Shown here in pieces: positions 1-5,562 of a stretch of DNA of 5,562 nucleotides (its first letter is position 1; each line of letters begins with the position of its first letter). The notes beneath the pieces are model-generated. The model ran no database searches and had not been told where the DNA came from. It worked only from the letters and a program-made list of their open reading frames with translations. The DNA is from Planctomycetaceae bacterium. GTDB taxonomy: Bacteria; Planctomycetota; Planctomycetia; Pirellulales; UBA1268. Position numbers and translations under genes: made by a program. The DNA lies in the NCBI GenBank assembly GCA_947453875.1, contig CANGIH010000197.1, forward strand, positions 1-5,562, given 5' to 3'.

Positions 1-549
1 CCCACCGTCGCCGCTTCGACCCGTGACCTCAACTTGGATAAACCCGGATTCCCGCAGCATTCGCTGAATCAGCCTCTCGAATCCGGCCGGGGTCATTTTG
101 TCCAAGATCGTGCTGATGATCTGCTGCTTCCACGTCTCGGCATCTTCGTCCAGCAGCGCAGTCTCCTCCGCGGAATCCTTTGCGGACTCTTTCTTGGCCT
201 TGCGGGCTTCCTTGTTGAGAGCAACGCAGTACTTTCGAACTTCCTGCGAATCGACCTTTGGATACTGCTGGGCCTTGGGCGTCAGCGACCACACGCCGCG
301 CTGGGAGTTCACGATCAGACCGAAGTCCTTCAGGTAGGTCCTCGCCCACGCCAGCCGGTACATCACCTCCGACTTGTATGGATGGCTCTTGGAAGGCTGC
401 TCAAGAAGTTTCCCGGGCAGTGCGAGGTCTTTGGCAACTTGTTCCTCGATCTCCGTAACCGTTGCGGAACCACCCAACTCCTTCAGCGCGTGCAGGAGCG
501 GGTTGAACAGTTCGTGGTACTGCGGAATGGCGATTGTCTTTGAAGTCAT
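1..549 (-). CDS. mrr: Mrr-type restriction endonuclease, N-terminal part (3' end outside window)
   Basis: Translating the minus strand from the ATG at 549 gives 183 codons that stay open to base 1. Residues about 6-92 (from IPQYHELFNPLLHAL to RGVWSLTPKA) match the Mrr N-terminal winged-helix-like domain, which in this family recognises modified DNA. Residues about 93-130 are a Lys/Glu/Ala-rich charged linker. Residues about 150-183 (MTPAGFERLIQRML, then VEVTGRSGDGG) are the beginning of the Mrr catalytic domain, a PD-(D/E)xK nuclease fold that cuts methylated DNA in the cytoplasm. The window ends just before the usual catalytic Asp of the GGIDG motif and the later ExK, so activity cannot be judged. 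Full Mrr proteins are about 300 residues. The start is supported by a purine-rich GAAGGGAAG ribosome binding site at 553-561. The small membrane protein gene ends 34 bases upstream in the same direction, which suggests cotranscription. The truncation is a window-edge effect, not evidence of a broken gene. Confidence 0.9.
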   Translation of the reverse strand, partial: MTSKTIAIPQYHELFNPLLHALKELGGSATVTEIEEQVAKDLALPGKLLEQPSKSHPYKSEVMYRLAWARTYLKDFGLIVNSQRGVWSLTPKAQQYPKVDSQEVRKYCVALNKEARKAKKESAKDSAEETALLDEDAETWKQQIISTILDKMTPAGFERLIQRMLRESGFIQVEVTGRSGDGG

Positions 550-552
550 ATA

Positions 553-561
553 GCTTCCCTT
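553..561 (-). promoter_or_regulatory. ribosome binding site of mrr
   Basis: On the minus strand GAAGGGAAG lies four bases before the ATG at 547-549. It is a purine-rich Shine-Dalgarno-like stretch with acceptable spacing. It fixes this ATG as the start and agrees with the protein beginning directly at the Mrr N-terminal domain. Confidence 0.5.
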
Positions 562-583
562 CGGGCCGTCCAGCGTATATCGC

Positions 584-835
584 CTATCCGACCAGCACGG
601 CGGCTAGAGCAACGCCTGTCGCGGCCAACACCAAGCCGCAGAATCCCAGCACCACCAAGCACCCACGCGTCGTCCGGCTGTAGACGCGGTTGTAGGCGGC
701 CTTTCGGGGGTTCGTGATCCACCCCCAGCCCCGCGGTGCTTTCAAGCCGAGCCACTGCCTGACGGCACGGCGCACGCTCGTCCTAGCGGCGATCCGCTTG
801 CGGAGGGACGGGATGCGGAAGCCGATGCGGACCAT
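584..835 (-). CDS. small basic protein with one C-terminal transmembrane helix, unknown function
   Basis: This is an 83-residue protein. Residues 1-30 are very rich in Arg/Lys (RIPSLRKRIAARTSVRRAVRQ). Residues 31-57 hold the motif LKAPRGWGW followed by NPRKAAYNRVYSRTT. Residues about 59-82 are one long hydrophobic segment (CLVVLGFCGLVLAATGVALA and onward) that ends at the stop. From memory, an NP-[KR]-KAAYN-[KR]-VY-x-[KR]-TT block recurs in small uncharacterised bacterial proteins, which argues that this frame is real and not a shadow. I cannot name a family or function. The likely topology is a cytoplasmic basic domain anchored to the inner membrane by its C-terminus; the positive charges could contact phospholipid or nucleic acid, but that is inference. 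No clear Shine-Dalgarno sequence is visible before the ATG at 835, so the exact start is uncertain. It lies 36 bases after the SRAP remnant and 34 bases before mrr, all on the same strand. Confidence 0.6.
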   Translation of the reverse strand: MVRIGFRIPSLRKRIAARTSVRRAVRQWLGLKAPRGWGWITNPRKAAYNRVYSRTTRGCLVVLGFCGLVLAATGVALAAVLVG

Positions 836-871
836 CGTGTTCGGTGATCTCAGTCGTCTGGCAAAGGGATC

Positions 872-1098
872 TCAGGATGCCGCCCCCAACCGCTCGATGC
901 ACTCCGGTCCGTCTTGCTTCGGGTTGTTCACGAACGTGCTCACCGGGTAGGCCTCCATCTCGGACGCATCATAGGGCCGAAGGATTCCCGAGAGCACCGG
1001 CTCGTCATGCTCCGCGGAGTCGAGCCAGAGCCGGTACTTCTCCGGAGGCACGATCAGCGGCATCCGCTCGCGGATCGGCAGCCGCAGAACGCCGTTGG
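872..1098 (-). pseudogene. SRAP/YedK (HMCES-type) DNA-protein crosslink protein, C-terminal remnant
   Basis: The minus frame ending with TGA at 872-874 carries the C-terminal third of the SOS-response-associated peptidase (SRAP) family: RERMPLIVPPEKYRLWLD, then ILRPYDASEMEAYPVSTFVNN, then DGPECIERL. Intact SRAP proteins (YedK, human HMCES) are about 220-240 residues and use an N-terminal Cys2 to crosslink to abasic sites in single-stranded DNA, protecting replication forks. Here homology starts only near ANGVLRLPI (about base 1098). The frame stays open upstream to an ATG at 1405, but that translation shows no SRAP features: no MCGR start, no NAR motif, no CLIPADGFYEW motif. The conserved His of the HxRMP motif (active-site His160 in YedK) is Arg here (CGC at 1070-1072, one base from CAC). 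Loss of Cys2 plus this His-to-Arg change makes the remnant almost certainly inactive. The 5' end is a homology boundary, not a start codon. A short functional C-terminal protein is possible but unlikely. Confidence 0.85.
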
Positions 1099-1129
1099 CC
1101 TCTCCTTTCTCGGCCAGGATTCTGGGGGC

Positions 1130-1155
1130 TATGCGGGCCCTACTCACTGCCGCTA
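1130..1155. repeat. imperfect inverted repeat in the divergent intergenic region
   Basis: TATGCGG at 1130-1136 and CCGCTA at 1150-1155 are complementary except for one extra base. They flank a GGGCCC palindrome (1135-1140) and CTACTCACTG. The arrangement looks like a slightly decayed palindrome of the kind found in dispersed intergenic repeats. It lies outside the SRAP remnant and before the RHS start. Only one copy is present in this window, so repeat-family membership is an inference. Confidence 0.25.
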
Positions 1156-1158
1156 ACT

Positions 1159-1178
1159 TCTCCCGCTCCAGGGGGAGA
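1159..1178 (+). promoter_or_regulatory. short hairpin overlapping the RHS ribosome binding site
   Basis: TCTCCC (1159-1164) pairs perfectly with GGGAGA (1173-1178) across an 8-base loop. The 3' arm contains most of the GGGGGAG ribosome binding site (1171-1177) of the large RHS gene. If it folds in the mRNA, it would hide that site and lower translation initiation. The stem is only 6 bp, so the effect may be modest or absent. Confidence 0.35.
1171..1177 (+). promoter_or_regulatory. ribosome binding site of the RHS gene
   Basis: GGGGGAG sits five bases before the ATG at 1183. It decides the start: the next in-frame ATGs (1345 and 1381) would remove all or part of the leader and its PEPLEQRTMLA signature. 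No convincing -35/-10 promoter is visible upstream. Confidence 0.6.
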
Positions 1179-1182
1179 CACC

Positions 1183-4100
1183 ATGCGGCGATCGTGGGCA
1201 CTGTGGCAAATACCGGCTTTCTCACGAAGGCGATCCACCGCTTTCTCCAGCACACAGGGTGCAGGCTCGGTCTCGCATCGCCGCCCTTCACGGGTGCGCA
1301 GAGCCGCAGGGACTTTGGCTCCCGAGCCACTCGAACAGCGAACCATGCTCGCCTCGTGGCAGGGGCACTTCGCTGCGGGAATGACGTCGGTTTCCGCCGG
1401 GACATGCACTCCCGAACCGTACGGCCTCACGACGGTCCCGATGCCGAACGGGTTTCAGGCGCCGGTCAGCGTGACCATCGACGGATATGTCGTCGACTCC
1501 TTCTTGGTCAACGGCCAGACGGTCGGAGGCGCCCCCTCGACGTGCACCGGCCCACAGACGATCTCCCCTTTCTCTTTCACACTCTCCACAGATTCCTTCG
1601 AGATTTCGGGAGGTCGGACCAAGGACGCTCACGCGAGCTACGACGTGACCGTCACGATCTCCACCATCGACGGCCCTCTTCCCCCGCCGGACGAAGGCTG
1701 GGCAACACAGCGTCTTTTCGACCCGGGGAACACGGGAATTCCCGACGAAGGTGGCTGTGCGATCACCAATGGCTCCAACTCCATGGGCGTCAATCTGGCG
1801 ACCGGGAGCCTGTCGCATCGCGACGGCGACACGCTGGCCAGTGCCGCCGCGGGGATCGGCAATGATCAGATGCTCGAATGGACCACGAACTCAGCCGTTC
1901 TCGGGGCGCAGAGTTTCGGCAACGGCTGGAACACGGGCCAGACGCCACAACTCGAGCCGCTCGTGTGGACCGGTGGAACACCGACCACCATCGCGTTGCC
2001 CTTCAGCGGCTCCGATGTTCGCGTCTTCAATCTCGCGGATACAAGTGGCACGACTTACACACCTGCTTTCGGGAGCGGAAGCACGGACACCGTCGAACGC
2101 AACGGCGGTCAGTTCGTGTTCCGCACCGCTTCGGGCGACTCGATGACCTTTGGGGCCATCACGCCCGCCCGCTCTCCCGGGAGCGGTCAGTTTCTCAGTC
2201 GCACCGATGCCAATGGCAACAGCCTGACGGCGACACTTGATGGGAGCGGGGCGATTTCCCGGCTGACCACGACGGCGGCGGGCCGCGTCACCGAATGGCA
2301 GGTGTACACCACCATCCCTACCGGTTCCCCCAACGCGGGCAAGGTTCGGCAGGTCGATGTCTGGCGGGCCGACGGCACACCGACAGGCTCGCTCGTGCGA
2401 TCGACGCGATTTGACTACTACTCCGCCGGCTCCCCATTTGGAGCGGCAGGCGACCTGGCGACCGTGTCGGTTTTGGACCCAGGCGGTGCCATCCTCGACA
2501 CGAAGAGCTACCGATATGCCCTCGGCAGCGTGAACGCCAAAAGCCCCTCGATGCTGCAATATGCCTTCGACACCGAGGGCACACGCCGACTCGCTGCAGC
2601 CGGGATCGACCTCGCCTCCGCACCTGCCGTGCTCGTGGCTCCCTACGCCCGGGATCATTACGTGTTCGACATGGCCGGTCGCGTCAGTCGCCATGATGTG
2701 CAGGGCCTGGGATGCTCAGCATGCACCGCCGGGATCGGCAGCTTCGTCTACTCCTACCAGACAAACCCGAATCAGAGCGGCACTGGGTTCAACCAGTGGC
2801 GTTCCAAGACGATCGAGACACGCCCCGACTCCACGCAGGTGGTCACCTACTGCAACGCTCACGGGCAGCCGATGCTGTCCATCACCCGCTCAGGTTCCGG
2901 GGCATCAGTGCAGCAGTGGGGCACCTTCCACCGCTATGACTCAAACGGTCTCCCCGTCTGGGAAGCCCTCCCCTCGGCGGTATCGCTCCCGGCAAGCGAA
3001 TCGCAGATCGAGCAGTGGCCTGACCTCCTGCGCGAAACGTCCCCGGGCCACTACGACTACATCCGGAATGACGCCGGCCTCGTCAACGTCACCTCCTACT
3101 TCTCCATAACCACGGCAGGAGAGACCACGCCCGGCGGGGTGAAGGCCTTCGTCTCCGGCCACGGGGTCATGCGGGGGGATGGCGGCACCACGACTCCGAT
3201 CTCGTCGGTGTCCTATGTTCGCCATGTCGTCGGTGCGTCGTCGGTCGTCCTTCCTGCCACGCTCATCACCTATTCGCTCACCGGCAGCCAAGGGGCCCAG
3301 GTGACGACCATTGCCTATGTGTGGGCCTCGGGCACGACGCGGCTCGTGCAGTCGGCCGAGACTGCCCCCGTCGTCGATGCGGCCCATCATGGGACAGGCA
3401 CGACCGAGACGATTACGCATGTCTTCGATGCGATCGGGCTGGAAACGTGGACGCGTGATGCCGATGGCTTCATCCGACTCGCCGTGCACGATGCGACCAC
3501 TGGAGCGGTGACCAGGACGATCGACGACGTCGACACCTCCCGAACGGCGGACTTCATGGGGCAGCCGCTGCCGGCCGGATGGCAGACTCCCACGGGCGGT
3601 GGACTTCATCTCGTGACAACGAACGAGCTCGACCCGTTGGGGAGGGTTACCAAGCAAACCTCCCCTCTGGGGATCGCCACCTACACGGTCTATGACGACC
3701 GTAATCGCTCCGTGCGGGTGTACCCGGGATGGAACCCGTCCACAAACATGCCGACAGGCCCGACGGAGGTTTCCAGAATCGACGCCTCGGGGTTCTACAG
3801 CGAAGTGCTCACGATGGCGGCCGCTCCGAGCGTGAGCGGGGGAAGGCCAACCGGCCTGGAGCCTATCGGTGCGGTCCGGACGCTCGAGCGCACCGTCAAC
3901 AACATCGCAGGTCAGGTCATAGCGACCGATCGCTACTGGAATCTCAATGGGCTCGTCTACTCCACCACGGTGAACGCGCAGGGAGATCCGGTACTCGGAA
4001 CCGAAGGAGCCAACTACTACCGCACGCGATACGCCTATAGCAATCAAGGAGTGATCGATCGGCTCGTCAGTCCGACCGGCACGATCACCCACTACCAATA

Positions 4101-5562
4101 CGATCCCCAGCGACGCCTGACGGTGGTCTCCGTCGGCACCGACGACACCACGACGACGGGACTGAAATGGACTCCCGCTACCCAGTCGGTCCGAGCCAAC
4201 ATGGCCCCCGTCGTCACCTATGAGTACGACAACGGAACCATCGGCAACGGCGTTTTGACGAAGGTCGTGCAGTTGCCAGGTGGAGCCGGACTCCCCATCG
4301 TCACCCTCGGAGCCTACGACTGGCGCGACCGGCTGGTGGCGACCAAGGTCGGCGCTCAATCCCAGGAGGATGGGGAGACCAATCGACTGCTCACCTACCT
4401 CGCTCTCGACAATCTCGGCAACACGCTGGCGGCGAGTCAGTTCGATGGCGACAAGGTCTGGGTCGCCGACAGCAACGGCGATGGTGTCCCCGACAAGCCC
4501 ACCGCGGCGCTCTTGCGGACGCTGACGACCAACAGCTACGACGCACGCAATCGCCTCTTCGAGGGGCAGACGTGGTATGTCGACCAAACAACCGGAGCGA
4601 CTGACGCATCACGCGTCCTGAAAACGGACCTCTTCTACGACCATCGCGGTCGCGTCGCGATGCAGGTTGTCCCGAACTCGCCGGCCACTCAATATGCCTA
4701 CGACGGGGCAGGCCGGCTGACACGCAGCTACACCCTCGGCAACATCCCCTCCGCCCCGTGGTCGACGAGCGGCAGCATCGTGCTCCATCAGGTCGACCTG
4801 ACGTATGACAGGGCTGGAAACGTCATCCAGACCGCCACGCGAGATCGATTCGACGACGCCTCGTCATCGCTGACAGGTCCACTCGGCACACCAACCAGCG
4901 GAGTGCCGGCCCGCGTCTCCTTCACCGCCACCTACTACGACTACGCGAATCGCCCGATCTTCTTCATCGACGCCGGAACCAACGGCGGTGCACCGTTTGT
5001 CCGGCTGCCGAACGTCAACGATTACGCCAAGCCGACGCAGCGATCGAGCTTCGGTTATGACGATGCCGGGCACCTGAGCGATGCGGTCGATCCTCGATTG
5101 GTGTTCACGCACCGAACGTATGACGGCCTTGGACGGCTTGCGTCCGTGACACTCAATGCCACGGGCCAGGCAGCGGGGGCGGATCACGACGTCACCACCC
5201 GCTACACCTCCGACGGCTCCGACCATGTCGTGACCGTGACCGCCGTCCAGCCCCAAGGCCTCCCGTCGCAGACGACCCGCTTCGTCTATGGCGTCCGGAC
5301 GCCGTCGAGCACGGTGGCCTCAAACGATGCTCTCGCCGAGATCGATTACCCCGATCCCGTCACCGGCCAGCCATCGGCAGCTGAACGGGAGGTGTTCACG
5401 GTCAACGCATTCGGCGACCGACTCACCGCCACGGATCGCAACGGGACGGTCCATGCCTACGCCTACGATGCCCTCGGCCGTCCGATCCTCGACCGCATCG
5501 ACGCCTTTGGAAAGGGAGTCGATGCCACGCTCCAAAAGCAGGCAATCGCCTATGACGGAGGG
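1183..5562 (+). CDS. large RHS/YD-repeat exported protein, N-terminal 1460 residues (3' end outside window)
   Basis: One open frame of 1460 codons without a stop runs off the window. Residues 1-46 are an Arg/Ser-rich leader (starting MRRSWALWQIPAFSRRR), followed by PEPLEQRTMLA at 47-57. This resembles the planctomycete LEPR-xLL signature of large exported proteins and replaces a classical signal peptide. Residues about 67-165 are beta-rich without a recognised family. Residues 198-210 (SNSMGVNLATGSL) begin the RHS-type shell segment typical of planctomycete members. A CxxC (C511/C514) lies in QGLGCSACTAGIGSF. Degenerate YD repeats follow, for example VFDMAGRV (494-501), HRYDSNG (583-589), LDPLGRVT (816-823), YQYDPQRRL (971-979), YDARNRL (1119-1125), FYDHRGRV (1151-1158), YAYDGAGRL (1171-1179), TYDRAGNV (1207-1214), FGYDDAGHL (1290-1298), TYDGLGRLA (1312-1320), YAYDALGRP (1426-1434) and IAYDGG at the edge. 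RHS proteins form beta-cage shells around a C-terminal effector; the core motif and effector are not in view. Toxin, adhesion or other roles are all open. No partner gene (VgrG, PAAR, immunity) is visible here. Confidence 0.92.
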   Translation, partial: MRRSWALWQIPAFSRRRSTAFSSTQGAGSVSHRRPSRVRRAAGTLAPEPLEQRTMLASWQGHFAAGMTSVSAGTCTPEPYGLTTVPMPNGFQAPVSVTIDGYVVDSFLVNGQTVGGAPSTCTGPQTISPFSFTLSTDSFEISGGRTKDAHASYDVTVTISTIDGPLPPPDEGWATQRLFDPGNTGIPDEGGCAITNGSNSMGVNLATGSLSHRDGDTLASAAAGIGNDQMLEWTTNSAVLGAQSFGNGWNTGQTPQLEPLVWTGGTPTTIALPFSGSDVRVFNLADTSGTTYTPAFGSGSTDTVERNGGQFVFRTASGDSMTFGAITPARSPGSGQFLSRTDANGNSLTATLDGSGAISRLTTTAAGRVTEWQVYTTIPTGSPNAGKVRQVDVWRADGTPTGSLVRSTRFDYYSAGSPFGAAGDLATVSVLDPGGAILDTKSYRYALGSVNAKSPSMLQYAFDTEGTRRLAAAGIDLASAPAVLVAPYARDHYVFDMAGRVSRHDVQGLGCSACTAGIGSFVYSYQTNPNQSGTGFNQWRSKTIETRPDSTQVVTYCNAHGQPMLSITRSGSGASVQQWGTFHRYDSNGLPVWEALPSAVSLPASESQIEQWPDLLRETSPGHYDYIRNDAGLVNVTSYFSITTAGETTPGGVKAFVSGHGVMRGDGGTTTPISSVSYVRHVVGASSVVLPATLITYSLTGSQGAQVTTIAYVWASGTTRLVQSAETAPVVDAAHHGTGTTETITHVFDAIGLETWTRDADGFIRLAVHDATTGAVTRTIDDVDTSRTADFMGQPLPAGWQTPTGGGLHLVTTNELDPLGRVTKQTSPLGIATYTVYDDRNRSVRVYPGWNPSTNMPTGPTEVSRIDASGFYSEVLTMAAAPSVSGGRPTGLEPIGAVRTLERTVNNIAGQVIATDRYWNLNGLVYSTTVNAQGDPVLGTEGANYYRTRYAYSNQGVIDRLVSPTGTITHYQYDPQRRLTVVSVGTDDTTTTGLKWTPATQSVRANMAPVVTYEYDNGTIGNGVLTKVVQLPGGAGLPIVTLGAYDWRDRLVATKVGAQSQEDGETNRLLTYLALDNLGNTLAASQFDGDKVWVADSNGDGVPDKPTAALLRTLTTNSYDARNRLFEGQTWYVDQTTGATDASRVLKTDLFYDHRGRVAMQVVPNSPATQYAYDGAGRLTRSYTLGNIPSAPWSTSGSIVLHQVDLTYDRAGNVIQTATRDRFDDASSSLTGPLGTPTSGVPARVSFTATYYDYANRPIFFIDAGTNGGAPFVRLPNVNDYAKPTQRSSFGYDDAGHLSDAVDPRLVFTHRTYDGLGRLASVTLNATGQAAGADHDVTTRYTSDGSDHVVTVTAVQPQGLPSQTTRFVYGVRTPSSTVASNDALAEIDYPDPVTGQPSAAEREVFTVNAFGDRLTATDRNGTVHAYAYDALGRPILDRIDAFGKGVDATLQKQAIAYDGG
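1321..1353 (+). other. LEPR-xLL-like planctomycete export signature (residues 47-57)
   Basis: The segment encodes PEPLEQRTMLA, directly after a basic Arg/Ser-rich leader. Many giant planctomycete surface proteins begin with a basic stretch and then LE-x-R-x-(L/M)-L-A. The match here is LEQRTMLA. This is both the best taxonomic clue and the best support for surface or extracellular location. Its mechanistic role in sorting is not established as far as I know. Confidence 0.65.
4468..4494 (+). other. calcium-loop-like DxNxDGxxD motif within the RHS protein (residues 1096-1104)
   Basis: Residues 1096-1104 read DSNGDGVPD, the D-x-N-x-D-G-x-x-D pattern of EF-hand, dockerin and thrombospondin type 3 calcium loops. 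It sits between two YD repeats (LALDNLGNTL before, SYDARNRL after). It may be a metal-stabilised turn in the shell. The motif is short and could also be a decayed YD linker. Confidence 0.4.

Noticed and set aside
34..543. A 169-codon plus-strand frame opposite mrr
   Set aside because: The minus strand encodes a convincing Mrr N-terminus over the whole stretch, and the plus frame resembles nothing I know.
1..549. Interpreting mrr as a truncated pseudogene
   Set aside because: The frame is intact from a good start to the window edge. The missing catalytic part is simply outside the window.
546..755. A 69-codon minus-strand frame overlapping the small membrane protein
   Set aside because: It overlaps out of frame with the 83-residue protein, which has a clear membrane helix and a familiar motif block. 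The alternative shows no structure.
1099..1405. Upstream extension of the SRAP-remnant frame to an ATG at 1405
   Set aside because: The extension is Arg-rich, overlaps the RHS coding region antisense and has no SRAP motif. It is an accidental open frame joined to the remnant, not the original N-terminus.
1095..1865. A 256-codon plus-strand frame across the intergenic region and the RHS start
   Set aside because: It has Arg/His/Gly-rich composition typical of a shifted frame. The RHS frame has a good ribosome binding site, an export signature and continuous family features over the same bases.
1891..2694. A 267-codon minus-strand frame within the RHS region
   Set aside because: It is antisense to the RHS frame, has biased composition and no domain; a shadow.
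2941..4587. A 548-codon open frame on the minus strand, opposite the RHS gene
   Set aside because: It is rich in Arg, Gly, Asp, Val and His with no recognisable domain, and runs antisense to a clear YD-repeat coding frame. High GC and codon bias in the real gene explain the lack of stops.

Overview
The window is GC-rich bacterial DNA. It most likely comes from a planctomycete (Pirellulales-like). The main clue is the N-terminus of the large plus-strand protein: a short Arg/Ser-rich leader followed by PEPLEQRTMLA. This resembles the 'LEPR-xLL' type signature found on many large exported planctomycete proteins. The assignment rests on that motif and on the general look of the RHS protein, not on any marker gene.

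Layout. Positions 1-1098 hold three minus-strand items, read right to left. First is a C-terminal fragment of an SRAP/YedK (HMCES-type) gene at 872-1098. It lacks the catalytic Cys2 half and has Arg where the active-site His should be. Second is a small, very basic protein with one C-terminal membrane helix (584-835). Third is the N-terminal 183 residues of an Mrr-type restriction endonuclease (549 down to the window edge), cut off just before the catalytic residues of the nuclease domain. Gaps between the three are only 36 and 34 bases, so they could share a transcript. Positions 1099-1182 form a short divergent intergenic stretch with an imperfect inverted repeat and a small hairpin that overlaps a strong ribosome binding site.

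Positions 1183-5562 are one uninterrupted plus-strand reading frame of 1460 codons that leaves the window still open. It encodes the N-terminal part of a large RHS/YD-repeat surface or secreted protein. It has an export-type leader, a beta-rich N-terminal region, an RHS-associated region with a CxxC motif, and then about 15-20 degenerate YD repeats. The diagnostic RHS core motif and any C-terminal toxin would lie beyond the window, so its effector activity cannot be read here.

How the genes relate. The left part looks like a remodelled accessory locus with defence or DNA-damage flavour: Mrr nuclease, an SRAP remnant and an unknown membrane protein. The RHS gene starts within about 90 bases of the point where SRAP homology is lost, so its arrival (or a linked deletion) may have truncated the SRAP gene. 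I see no tRNA, rRNA, CRISPR array, transposase or integrase. No stretch longer than 300 bases lacks a gene or gene remnant.
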